Source: Poronia punctata (lineage: Eukaryota; Ascomycota; Sordariomycetes; Xylariales; Xylariaceae). From it: 64,000 nt of DNA. This document shows positions 12,990-24,062 of this stretch, one piece after another (position 1 is the first letter of the stretch; every line of letters begins with the position of its first letter). The translations under genes were made by a program, and so were the position numbers. The notes beneath the pieces are model-generated. The model made no database searches. It was given only the letters and a program-made list of their open reading frames with translations, and was not told the origin of the DNA. The DNA is taken from positions 62,001 through 126,000 of the forward strand of contig MU401542.1 in NCBI GenBank assembly GCA_022579005.1. The letters are read 5' to 3'.

Positions 12990-14588
12990 CCTGACAGCCT
13001 GAAGAGTGAATGGGCTGCCTCTTGCGTGGAGTAATCCGGCTGATTAATAGAAAAGCTACAATCAGATTTTGGAGCTCCTTTCCCTGCTTATCGAACGATT
13101 GGGCAAACAATAGGCAAACAATGAAGTGTAGGAAATATAAGAGGGTTTGAAAGTATTGACTAATTCTGGTGTTTTACACCAGTGTGACATATATAGTCGA
13201 TGACGAGTTTATTAATAATTATGAGCACGGGAGTTTGGCTAAAGACGTAGGAACCCGCGTCGAGTCCGAGACGTGCCGAATGCAAATGACAAGTTTAGAG
13301 GTGGTATATGCAGGAGATTTATAAGATTATCAAGAGGGAAGACGATGCCCGCTTTCGACTTATTTCGACAGTGACGAAGCTTTTTCGGGATTGCTCAATT
13401 GCTGACGAGGGGCACAACTGGAGCTCCACGCATCCGGTATCGAAGCTGGTACGGTACATGTACATGACTGTAGACCTCATCACGCTCCTCATAACCACCG
13501 AGCTTACCAAACTGGTAGAAGTCCCGTAGCTTGATTTGCTGTCAGAATCCACAGAATTAGCTCATTTTGGGCTACCTTCAACTGCCAAGCGTCGTCTAGA
13601 CCGTGGCAGAAACCGTGGACTAGGCCAGGCACCCCTATCCATCCTGCACGCATAGCACTGTGGCAGGTACATAGTTACTTACAGTATCCCTTTATTAGAG
13701 ACGAAAACACTAACTGCAATTCGAGTACCTATACTTCATACGTCGATTAGTAAAAGGGCATCTCATCTCAGGAACATAGATTTGCCTGCATGAACTACGA
13801 GTACAAATCATTCAGTAGGCAAGTCATACAAAAATATGCCGCTTATATGATGCAGATCTATGGATCAGGGTGCGTCTCCTGAGCAATCTTCAGATGCAGG
13901 TACATGCTTGTGGAAATCCCTGACCAGACCCATATTATTGTTTCCCCTCGTTGCGCAAGCGGTGCAGAAACCTCTAAGAGGGCGTGTGCCATGGATTCTC
14001 AGCATTGTTCGGGGTCTCAAGTCTTTTCGGTCAAGACCCATGTAAACAACTTTTGTGGTCGAACAACCGGAGAACGGAAAACACAGTTGAGAAAGTGCAG
14101 TGGGTCGGACGAGACATACTTCTAATTGGCGGTGTACAACCCCACGATAGTATCACATGAGCTTTCATTTTTTTTTTCTGGGCTGGCGGATTATGTTCTA
14201 GCAGCCGGCGTTATTTGACATGAAAGGCCAATCCTCATTACAGAGGCGCAACTTGAGAACTTAACAGCAACCGGGACCTATGCTAGTGCGGTACGGGCAC
14301 TCCCGGCATAGACCGCCCGGCTCCTTTATCATACACATGACCTTGGCCCTGGTGGGTGCAAAGTGCTTCACATGAGTGAGGTTGAGCCACCTTATATATG
14401 AAATACGCATAAGGTAATTAACCTCCGTGCAAAGGCTAACCTCCATTGGGGCGTCATAGAATGGCAAATCTTCGCGATATAAAATTTCTTTAGCTTATAG
14501 CAATGGCTCGCCAGAAGGGTATCGTCGCATGGCAGAGAAAAACATGCCTTCATGTCGAACAACAGGTTGTGGTGATGTCTGAGGGATA
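12990..14588. other. Intergenic upstream of hexokinase, no gene seen
   Basis: Holds the hexokinase promoter at its left end and the 3' flank of the His/Cys gene at its right end. Forward frames at 13308-13529 and 13860-14125 lack family resemblance and normal codon choice. A T-run lies near 14168. No tRNA, repeat or mobile element was recognised. Confidence 0.5.
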
Positions 14589-15390
14589 CTAGTGACAATG
14601 ATGGGTGTCCAGCTTGGTAGTATGCTCATCCATTACCTGATAAGCGTTTTGAAGCACTTCTTGAGGTGGTCTTTGGTCTTCTTGTTCCTCCTCTTGAGCC
14701 TGGGGTAACTTCTCTAAGAAGAGGTCGCTGATGCTTCCCTTCCCCGTCGCCCTTTGGTAGATAGCTAATGTCGTGCCAAACTCCTTGTGCTTGCCGACCT
14801 GTATAGCATCTAGCATGTTTAAAGCGAAATTTTGGCAGTTGTTGGAGATAAGGTTGTACGCTTTCCGTTTCGTCCTCATATTGTAGATAACCATTTCGCC
14901 TGTTTATTGGAAAGCAGCCCGTTAGTTCTTCAAAGGAAGAAGACGACACCTATGAGGAGGAAACCGAGGACTTACCAGCTTGTCTCAAAGCCTCGTCGTT
15001 CAGCCTGGTCTTTCCGATCTCGTATGTGGTCCACTCGCTATCGGACTTCTTCCCATTAATATAGATGACATCGAGGTTTTCGTCCTATAAATCGACCCGT
15101 AAGCGAAAGCGCGATAAACACACGACAAATGTTATGTGACGGGCGCAACACACCATCCAGAGCTGGTGACAATATTCGCCCACCAGGACAGCCCAATGCT
15201 GAGTTGGGTCGGGATAATTATTAATCTTCTTCGCTATTAGCTGACCGAGTACTGTCTCGGCAAGCCAGTTCCCGCCCGGGACGGGATGCCAGCCGATGGC
15301 CACCGTCCGATGCCCCAGGGTCAAGCCGGGCTCACCCGGGGGAATCACGTTAGGCTGGGGTCCCCTTGCAAAAGAATTAAATTCGCCATA
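14589..15390 (-). CDS. His/Cys (LRAT/PPPDE-like) protein, 5' end unresolved
   Basis: Hypothetical fungal protein. Three 3' exons are clear: up to 15390-15154, 15084-14976 and 14899-14589, with 69 and 76 nt GT-AG introns kept in frame. The joined protein contains a histidine in PTQHWAVLVG and, about 80 residues later, a cysteine in NLISNNCQNFALNML. This H...NC spacing resembles the NlpC/P60-derived LRAT and PPPDE hydrolase folds, where His and Cys are catalytic. The tail is Glu/Gln-rich. An in-frame TGA lies at 15393-15391 and no ATG occurs before it, so at least one upstream exon is missing. A candidate ATG exon near 15465 (MDFSRENFT) joins in frame only by a poor donor. Function is unknown; the 5' end may be decayed. 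Confidence 0.55.
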
Positions 15391-16252
15391 TCAACTTGCC
15401 GAATTTCGAGACTGCTTACAGGCCAAGGGTATGTTCCACGTGAAGTTTTCCCTTGAGAAGTCCATCCTTCCCCTTCGTGAGGCTCTTGGATAGCCCCGCT
15501 TTCCTGTCACGACGGTCAGATAACCCAGATCGGGTCGGTTTCACTACAGGGTAGTTTTGCACTTCTACTCTTACAAGAAGGATTTAAACCTCTGACTTCT
15601 CGAGTTCGATTCATTCTCTGAGTCGGACATTGTAGTCTCCGGGATGTCGACTGTGCTGCACTCAAAAGGGTGTAGCTTTATGATTTGTACTGTGTCTACT
15701 GTACCTTAAAGGATGCCAGTTCGGGGTTTAATACACCCTGGACTGGCAAGGATAGGCAGTGAGAGTTGAAACGATCTCATCTGTGTAGCTAACCGGATTG
15801 GGACTACGCACACTAGAACTTTGGAGCTGCGCATCCCCACGTTTACTTGAGCCGAGTCAATACCTACCTACTGCCAGTCCGTGCCATTTTAACGGCACTG
15901 TCAGCTGTTAAAATTTTGGCAGGTACCCAAGTCCCCAGGGTAGTCCCGCCCGCTGGGTAAGTTCCTACGAGTACGTACGAGTATGGTTAGATTGGAGACC
16001 TGAGCTTCCTTCAATAATTCCATCTTAACACGTCTCGTCATTGGCTACGGTACTTTTAGCAACGTAAACTGTAACACCTAATTCAAGTTGTAAGCTGTCC
16101 CCAAAGGCCAAGCCGACATTACCAACAAGACAGGTCACTTGCTCGGTCTCATTCTTTTCGCCTGTCACCACCCCTTCCGCGCCGAAAGTATATAGAAAGC
16201 GCAATCGCGGAGCTACTCAATCGATGAGCGCTCTAATTGGCATCCGTTCATC
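15391..16252. other. Intergenic between His/Cys gene and OST1
   Basis: The left part may contain the missing first exon of the minus-strand His/Cys gene. The right part is the OST1 promoter and leader. No other coding content was recognised. Confidence 0.4.
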
Positions 16253-17851
16253 ATGAAGTTCACTGCCATTGCGGCTGCGTGTCTCTCCTTGCTTCCCACC
16301 GCTTTTGCGAAATCCACTGTCGCCGAATCAAAGATCGTTCAACAGTCGACGTTCAAGCCACCACAGGTTTTCAAGAATGCCAACCTAGTACACATCGTCT
16401 CTTTGGAGAAGAACTATGTGAAGGAAGCGATTAATGTTGTGGTGGAGAACACCTCGCCAGAACCTCAAGATGAATACTTCCTGCTCTTTACGAGCGAACA
16501 GATGGAGAGGATTGGTGGCATGGAAGTAAAGGACAGGAAGAACTCTGATATTGAGGGGTTTACTGTAGAAGCAGTCGAGTTTGATCCGTCAAGGCAAGTC
16601 GATATTTAGGCGCCGCGTGGCTCCAAATCATTGCTTTCGCTAACGGTCAACTCGTATCAACAGTGATGCTCAGTATTACCGAATTAAACTACCTGCTCCT
16701 CTACCACCCCAAGGCCAACAAACACTCGGCATATCCTTTTATAATCTTGACGCTCTCAGAGCGCTGCCAGCATTGATCGACCAAATGGATAAGCAATATC
16801 TGACATATTCCTTCTCTGCATATTGTCTATCCGCATATCCCACTACGAAGCAAAAGACAGAAGTGAAATTGCCGTCCTCAGACGCGCCCGACTATACTAA
16901 GATTCCGGGAAGTGGCGAGACGAAAGAGTTCCCTGTTAAACAAGGTTCGAAGCTCACATACGGACCCTTCCCCGAAGTCGCTGCTGGCGCAACCTCGCCT
17001 GTCAAGGTACGGTACGAGTTTAATAAGCCGGTTACGCACATTTCCGAACTCGAACGTGACATTGAAGTTAGCCATTGGGGCGGAAATGTTGCCTTTGAAG
17101 AGAGATACACGCTTTTCCACCACGGCGCGAACCTCTCTTCCCAGTTCAGCCGGGTCAAATGGGCCCAATCCCAATATTACAATCCCCAGTCTTTTGCCCT
17201 GAAGGAGTTAAAGTTCGTGTTGGGCGCCGGAAGCAAGGATGCGTATTTCACCGATGTTATTGGCAACGTGTCGACATCCCGCTTTCGTGCTAACAAACGC
17301 GAGGCTGTACTCGAACTCAAGCCTCGCTACCCCATCTTCGGTGGCTGGAAGTACCCCTTTACGGTTGGCTGGAATGCCGATGCGAAGAACTACGTGAAGG
17401 CTGTAGGCGGCCAATATCTGTTGAACGTACCTCTGATTGAAGGGCCTAAGCAACCCGAAGGCATTGAGTACGAACATGTGATTGTCCGCGTGGTCTTGCC
17501 TGAAGGCGCAGAGTAAGTTTTTCCTCTAAATTAGTTCATCGACGGCTTAGGAGATGGTACTGACATCAGGACAGAAACGTCAAGTTCTATACCACGGCGC
17601 CCGAGTCCTCCATCACGGAGCACGGCGTCGAGACGATAAGGACATACTTGGACACGGTCGGTCGGACTGTCCTAACGCTAAAGGCGCGCAATTTGGTGGA
17701 TGAACTACGTGACCGAGAACTGATTGTGTCGTATGAGTATTCGACCGCAGCTGCCCTTCGCAAGCCCCTGGTCATCTTCTCGAGTACAATGGCGGTTTTT
17801 GTGGGTGTCTGGCTACTTTCAAAGTTGGACGTGAGCTTTTCGACGAAATGA
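16253..17851 (+). CDS. OST1: Oligosaccharyltransferase subunit OST1 (ribophorin I)
   Basis: Essential subunit of the ER oligosaccharyltransferase, which transfers the preassembled glycan from dolichol to Asn-X-Ser/Thr of nascent proteins. Three exons (16253-16593, 16664-17512, 17575-17851) with 70 and 62 nt introns give 488 aa, close to yeast Ost1. Seen: an N-terminal signal peptide (MKFTAIAAACLSLLPTAFA); ribophorin I luminal motifs (VVENTSPEPQDEY, YGPFPEV, ERDIEVSHWGGN, PRYPIFGGWKYPFTVGWN, YLLNVPLI); and a C-terminal membrane anchor (about 466-483, VIFSSTMAVFVGVWLL) with a short cytosolic tail, a type I topology. Intron 1 has a GC donor (TCAAG^GCAAGT): only this choice joins DPS to SDAQYYRIKLP in frame. 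Several NxS/T sites are visible in the luminal part. Confidence 0.95.
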
Positions 17852-18991
17852 TACCAATGCAGATGTAAATGAGAAGCGAAGATTTCTAGAAACTGTAGGA
17901 ATAGGAGAAGAAAAATGGAACGAATGAGACACGAAAGCCTGAAGCGCAATGCGAATTTCCAAGTTGAAGAATGGCGAAAAGGGGTCAAATATGAATTGGT
18001 AGATGAGAAACCCGACTATGTAAGTAGGTAGGGATAATATATCTACACGTAGTGCATTTCTTGGGTAGAGCGACTGGTGGCGGTCCTGTTTCCAGGCGCA
18101 TGCAGACGGACGTGGTCTAAGTTTACACAGCAAGTTGTTCGCGATTTTACCCATTTTGAACAATATCAACTTGCGAGGGCTCCCTTGTCTATCCATATGT
18201 ATTTCAACAGCATATCTAAAGCAAATACCAAAATCCTGTTGTTTTCTCCTAAAGTTCGCCGTGAAGGGCAGCTGACTGATGGTGTTCACAGTTTTAACAA
18301 CCTACGGTTAGTCGATATTTAGCAGACCGGCGCAATTTACCCGATATAAATGGACTTATTGTGCGAGCTATCAACCTCGTTCAAAATGCTTGGCTTGATC
18401 GTCTTGCATCTTGTAACACCCTATAAATCAAGAAATCATAAGCACTATATAAGCCCGACATGTTTCAGAATGTGGGGCCGCGGTTGGATGTTTTACGGAA
18501 TCCACGATTTTCGTGATAGAGGTCTCGTCTCATCTCGGCTTTTATTTGTAGGTAGCCAATAGAGACTAGGCCAACCATTAGATACTAGCATGCCCAGAAC
18601 GGGCGACCCTGATTGAGTTTCCAAGGCCGATATTCAAACTACATTATAAATAGAACCTAGATACTACCCTCGTCTCACAGCGCGGTCCGATATCCTGTTG
18701 CTGGCCTAATAAACTTAATGTTCTGCCTGGCAGCTATCTACCGCCCACCGTTCCATCTCGACATCGAACGTCGAGAATAGGGATCAGATTTATATACCCG
18801 ATTTACCATTATATACACGGGTAGATATCGACATTGGCTTCCAGTATACCCAGCTCTACCATCAACTTACGTGTACTCAAAAGGACATACTTCTCCCGAC
18901 ATCATAAGAACGGCACCACGAAGAATCTTCGTCGATTTCCACACCGTCCCTAGTAAAGACGATCACCGAACGCAAAAGAGAGCCGACCAAG
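17852..18991. other. Intergenic downstream of OST1
   Basis: 3' flank of OST1 followed by AT-rich spacer. From about 18700 to 18990 the sequence could be the promoter and leader of the small ORF at 18992. No family match or repeat was seen. Confidence 0.4.
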
Positions 18992-19204
18992 ATGTGCTTC
19001 ACCGCCGGAGAGCCGCGCGGCCAGTACTATCATTTCGAGCAGCACGGTCCCGTACCCAGACGCCATCAGCATCATCAACATCATCACCACAAACCCAGGG
19101 CATCAACACCAGTGCATGTCAGTTACCCTCGCGTGAGCACGAGCAGTCATCGACACCACAGTCCGGTTGTGTACGAACGTACCAGCCAGATAAGATATCG
19201 CTAG
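18992..19204 (+). CDS. Small His-rich hypothetical protein
   Basis: A 70-codon uninterrupted frame with an ATG in fair context (gaccaagATGtgc) and a TAG stop. The product starts MCFTAGEPRGQYYHF, has a histidine cluster (RRHQHHQHHHHK) near residues 24-34 and an Arg/Ser/Tyr-rich tail ending YERTSQIRYR. It has no signal peptide, membrane segment or recognised domain. Codons are normal for this genome (many C or G third positions), unlike the surrounding spacer, which is the main reason to think it is real. A His-rich low-complexity stretch might bind metal, but that is only an inference. It could also be an exon of a larger transcript. Confidence 0.45.
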   Translation: MCFTAGEPRGQYYHFEQHGPVPRRHQHHQHHHHKPRASTPVHVSYPRVSTSSHRHHSPVVYERTSQIRYR

Positions 19205-20211
19205 ACACAAATGAGCCGAGGAACCCTTCACAGGCCGGATCTCTCGATATAATACCAAATAATACAAACCTACCATCTCTCTGTATTCAAGGATGGATGG
19301 AGTTGAGATCTAGAACGGAACTTGAAGTTTGTCTCACTCACATACGTCATTGCTTAGCCGCCGTGGTACTTTGAGTGTACTCACAGCTACAGACAAGAGA
19401 CGGCACGAAACTAGGTCGCTTACTTGTTCTCTATCGGTTCTAGACTTGTCCGTGGGCGCATGGCAGGCGGGGGTTGCAAGGATCTTTATGTACATATTTC
19501 AAGCCCTATAATAGGCCGTACTGTACATGTACGTTAGCACATAATCAGAGTACAGGACCCATGACATCAATGACACGATCTCATTAGGCTCCCTTCTACG
19601 GCGCATTATTTTGGGGGTGTTGCTTTCTTTTCCCTATCCGGAGTTCTCGACATGTATTCTTTATCATTTTGGGGAAACGCAGATATGACGTACATAAGGC
19701 AAGTTGCTAAAGGATTATAAGACATTTAGATTTCTAGACATCTCGCGGTTGATGTATTTACTCGGTTCTTATATTATAAATTTACAACGTGACAACCTGT
19801 GTCTTCGCTACAGCTTAGAGTTTCCCATAGTTGCGCGACCTGTCGAGCCCACTTTGTTGCCCGACATACATGACCTGCCCCCTGAGGATCTGTTACAGAA
19901 AGATCCCCACCAACATTCCAAATCCAACTTTATGTAAGTAGAAATGGCTGCTTCATCTACTACAATCTGCATGTCTGTGATGGGTAGCAACTGCCTGCCA
20001 TCTGTTTCTGGGCAACCCGTAAGAGTAGAAGCTGCCGTAGCAGCCGAGTGTAAAGACTGTCGCAAGCTTATTGTGAGATATGCAAGGAAGGAAGTAATCA
20101 CCTACTAATAACAAAAGAGACAGTCCCGCTCCACCAGTATCGTCCCAAGATCTGAGCCGCTGGTCCTAGCCAGTCTCTTGAAACTTCCAAGCCACTATGT
20201 AGGTCAACACG
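19205..20211. other. Intergenic, no supportable gene
   Basis: AT-rich spacer containing several short unspliced frames without family resemblance. The end is the presumed promoter and leader of the eisosome gene at 20212. Confidence 0.4.
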
Positions 20212-21457
20212 ATGGAATATTTCTTCAGGTCCGATTCCAAGGGGGTGGCAGAGCTCGAGCGATCCATACCTCGATCGCCTCTGACACCACTCACGCCACA
20301 GTCGAGATCAGGCGGCCGAGTCTCGCTAAGCTCAAGCAACTTGTATCTTTGGTCACTTATTCAATATTGTCGTCCAGACATGGCATTAAAGACGCTAATA
20401 GGGTATAGGAATCGATCAATATCCATCCGCTCGGGGAAGAGCGGGAAGAGCAGTAATAATCAGTCATCGCCTACACATCGCAAAGGTTTCTCATTCGCGT
20501 CGCTCAGAGGCTCGATACAACCGGAACTCTCGCGTAGACTATATCGACTGATTAAATCGACCAACAATCTCATCTCAGCTCATGAAGCAGCGGGCAAAGA
20601 ACGCGAGACCATCGCTAGAGAGCTGTCAGAATGGGGCGAGCAAACACAAGACGAGGAAGTGTCTGATATAAGCGACAAGATTGGTGTCATCCTTAGCGAG
20701 TTGGGGGCTCAGGAAGAGAGCTATGCCCACAACCTTGACGATGCGCGCGGGATCCTCAAAACTATTCGTAATACCGAAAAGAGTGTGCAACCTAGTCGGG
20801 ATAACAAAGGCAAGATTACAGACGAGATCCAGAAGCTCAAACTCAAGGAGCCGCAGAGCACGAAACTCGTCATCCTTGAACAGGAGTTGGTGAGGGCGGA
20901 AGCGGAAAACTTGGTTGCCGAGGCCCAGCTGACAAATATCGTGAGTATCTCTCCTTAACCTGAAGAGGATGCCCCAATCTCGGATAGAAGTCACGTCTAC
21001 GGCAGCGCGAGGATGCTGATCTTACACCACTTTGCAGACTCGTGAGAAATTGAAAGAAGCCTATGAAGCAGAGTTTGCAGCAGTAATAGAGCGTGCCGAA
21101 AAGCAAATCATTCTGGCCAAGCATGGTCAACGACTAGTCGATCTTATCGACGACTCACCTATGACACCCGGGGACCTGCGTCGGGCGTACCAAGAAGGAA
21201 ATGCCGCTCGGCAAGTGCTTAATGATGCCGAGGATGACCTGAAGAGCTGGGAAAGGAACAACACAGCCAGAGACGTTACACCAACACAGGCCGGTGATGA
21301 GACCGTAGGGGCCACGAGGAGCAGTAGAGTCTCACGTGATGCAGGTGAGGAAGCTGCAATGTCCGGTGGTATAGGGGAGACGGCTGACAAGACTGCCGGC
21401 GCTGGCAACGAAGAGTATGCCTCGGCGATTTCAGGCCTCTCCCCCACTAGACAATGA
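20212..21457 (+). CDS. Eisosome Pil1/Lsp1-family BAR protein
   Basis: Member of the Pil1/Lsp1 family, whose curved BAR dimers scaffold eisosomes (plasma-membrane furrows) and are regulated by Pkh kinases. Two exons (20212-20940, 21038-21457; 97-nt intron) give 382 aa. Seen: PELSRRLYRLIKS, DISDKIGVILSELG, IRNTEKSVQPSRDNKGKITD and ILEQELVRAEAENLVAEAQL, followed after the intron by TREKLKEAYEAEF and LIDDSPMTPGDLR. All align with core Pil1 motifs. The N-terminus is unusual: about 75 residues precede the normal SFASLRGSIQPELS start. A 66-nt stretch at 20343-20408 begins GTATCT and ends ATAG, so it could be an in-frame intron removing 22 residues. The C-terminus is Glu/Thr/Ala-rich. It looks like a diverged paralogue rather than the main Pil1. 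Confidence 0.85.
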
Positions 21458-22009
21458 TTCTCAAGGTAAACGTTAGGGGGCGGGGCGGTGACTGTGAATG
21501 CGGAAGGACATCAAATAGGCCATGGTACGAACCCAGGCATGAGTGTTAGTCGAGAGGTACCTACTTGGTATATTACAGACGTTTTCTGACCTTGACTGGC
21601 TGGAGTGTGCCATGTGGGTAAAGTGTTCGCGGAGGAATCTCACTGTTCTGCGCCAAGTACCGATTATTCTCTCGCCGTCAGAAAATTGATATTATTTTTA
21701 TATTACAGTAATGATTCTACAAGCTATACGTAGCGTCATTGTTAATGTTTGAATTTGGGGTTTCTTTGTATGAGTTCTTCATGCCAACGGACCGTGGTCG
21801 AGATCAGACATGGAGTGGATAAACTTCGGTGTATGATTTACCAGCACAGTGTGTGTTATTCTATTATTCCTTACAGGGTAGGACGACAACGTTCGGCACC
21901 TACCCTGGTCAAGATTATCGTCAAACTCTTGGCGTCATCGACATTCTGCAAAAGTATTGCGTCGACATTCTGGTTGCTTCGTCCCCTTGCCCCGCTAGGA
22001 GATGGCAAT
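21458..22009. other. Intergenic eisosome gene / COQ6
   Basis: 3' flank of the eisosome gene and promoter of COQ6. It includes a GAGGTACCTAC copy of the near-palindromic motif found in several other spacers (21554-21564). No gene was seen. Confidence 0.4.
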
Positions 22010-23581
22010 ATGGAAGCGTTGATACTCACCAACCGACATTTAAGGCGGTCGGCGCCGACTATTTGCAGAAGTTGTAATCGAAAATTAAGACAGAAATTAG
22101 TCCGATCGTTCAGTAACACGAACACGTCCAGGCCTGACATATACGATGTCGTCTGTGTCGGTGGTGGCCCGGCCGGTCTAAGTCTCCTTGCCGCAATAAG
22201 TATGTTTCACAGTCTTATGTGTTTTTCTATAACGGGGATTCATACTAATTGATGTCCTGTAGAGGCGAATCCCACCACAGCCGGCCTACGAGTCGCGCTC
22301 GTCGAAGCACAGGACCTGAACAAACTGCGGTCATGGCGGCTTCCCCCGGACCGCTTTTCGAACCGCTGCAGCTCCCTCACCCCTGCCTCGGCCAACTTTC
22401 TTAATAATATCGGTGCATGGACACACATACAACGAGACAGAGTGCAAGGATACGAGGAGATGCAAGTATGGGACGGCGTATCGGATGCGCGCATCGAATT
22501 CGACTGGGCGCCGGGATCGGCCCCAGATTCCCCAAGCGGGAGGACGATCGCATACATGATCGAGAACCTAAATCTCACATCCGGCCTGCTTAAACGCATC
22601 GATGAGCTGGGAGGTATAACGACATTTGATAGTGCGCGCGTCGAAAAGATCACCTTTGGCGAGGAGACTGAAGAGCTCGATCTCCGAGAATGGCCGATTG
22701 TGCAGCTGGACGGCGGGAAGCAGTTGGCGGCGCGACTCCTCGTGGGGGCTGATGGCGCTAATAGCCCCGTGAGGACGTTCGCGGGCATCGATAGTAAAGG
22801 CTGGGACTACGGGCGGCACGGCGTGGTGGCGACGCTGGAGCTCGAGGGTGACAGCCAGACTTTCGGCGGAGGCAACGGCGATGCCAAGGTCGCATTTCAG
22901 CGATTCCTTCCCAACGGTCCCGTCGCCATGCTCCCCTTGCCCGGGAACCGATCCACCCTCGTATGGTCCACGACGCCGGCCAACGCGGCGCTACTCAAGA
23001 GCCTGTCTCCGAAAGATTTTGTTGCTCTCGTCAACGCCGCCTTCCGTCTGAGCATGGTCGATCTGCAGTTCATGCACACGATGTCCACGGGTCACGAGGA
23101 CGAGCTCAACTGGAGGCTGCAGCATACGCGATTCGACCCGACCGCCGTGCCACGGTCAGTGGTCGGCGTACAGGAAGGCACTATCGCGTCCTTCCCTTTG
23201 AAGATGCGCCATGCAGATACATACATCGGCGAGCGCGTGGCCTTGGTGGGTGATGCCGCGCACACCGTCCACCCGCTGGCCGGTCAAGGTCTTAACCAGG
23301 GCCAAGGCGACGTCGAGAGCTTGGCCAAGACGATCGACTATGCTGTAGCTCACGGACAAGACATCGGCACGCGTATGTCCCTAGAATCATATAACGCCGA
23401 GCGATACGCTGCGAACCACATCCTTCTCGGCGTCGTAGATAAGCTACACAAGCTGTACTCGGTCGAGAGTGGTCCCCTAGTGCCCTTGCGCTCTTTTGGC
23501 CTGAATGCCGTTAATGCCATTGGGTCGCTTAAGGGTTTCTTTATGCAGCAGGCTGCTGGTAATGGCATCAAGCTATTCTGA
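22010..23581 (+). CDS. COQ6: Ubiquinone biosynthesis monooxygenase COQ6
   Basis: Mitochondrial flavin monooxygenase that hydroxylates the coenzyme Q ring at C5 within the CoQ synthome. Two exons (22010-22199, 22263-23581; 63-nt intron) give 502 aa. Seen: a basic N-terminal presequence (RHLRRSAPTICRSCNRKLRQKLVR) without acidic residues, expected for matrix import; the FAD dinucleotide-binding motif DVVCVGGGPAGLSLLAA (about 46-62); a DG motif region (LLVGADGANSPVR); and the second FAD motif VALVGDAAHTVHPLAGQGLN (about 390-409). The start at 22010 gives the most typical presequence; the frame is open further upstream but without a comparable leader. Confidence 0.95.
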
Positions 23582-24062
23582 ACCCGCTGAGATATATGTA
23601 TATTTCCGTGTAGCGACTAAATATGTACTTTTATCTAACAATCCACGTTTATGGACTCTTTAGGTAGTAACTCATCTCGTATACCATCGGTAAATAATAG
23701 GTACCATGACTGTTGCCTGACGGTCGTGTACGTACATCTCATTAGACATAGTTCCAACCTACTTATTACAAATCCTGATAACTATTATTGTGTCCATAAG
23801 AACAACTGCTTCTCTTCTACACCCAATACACGCTTCGATTTCTGTTGTATAAGTCGTTGGAGCTGGTGGGGTGTATCAATTAAACATGGGGAGTGGGGTA
23901 ATGATTCCTGAGCCCTGCCAGCTGCTTATCGATAATCTACATCCCTTCAACTTTTTTAGATAGACTTCATCGGAGGATCTTCAACTCGCAATTCACCCCA
24001 CCACTACGGCGCCGGCTTTTTACAGTTTTATTTTTGAGGGGGTAATCAAGAAAGAAATAATC
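23582..24062. other. Intergenic COQ6 / RPC40
   Basis: 3' flank of COQ6 and the RPC40 promoter. No reading frame with recognisable content was found. Confidence 0.4.

Noticed and set aside
15540..15650. tRNA-like GAGTTCGATTC string
   Set aside because: Flanking bases do not form a T-stem and no A-box lies at the right distance upstream.
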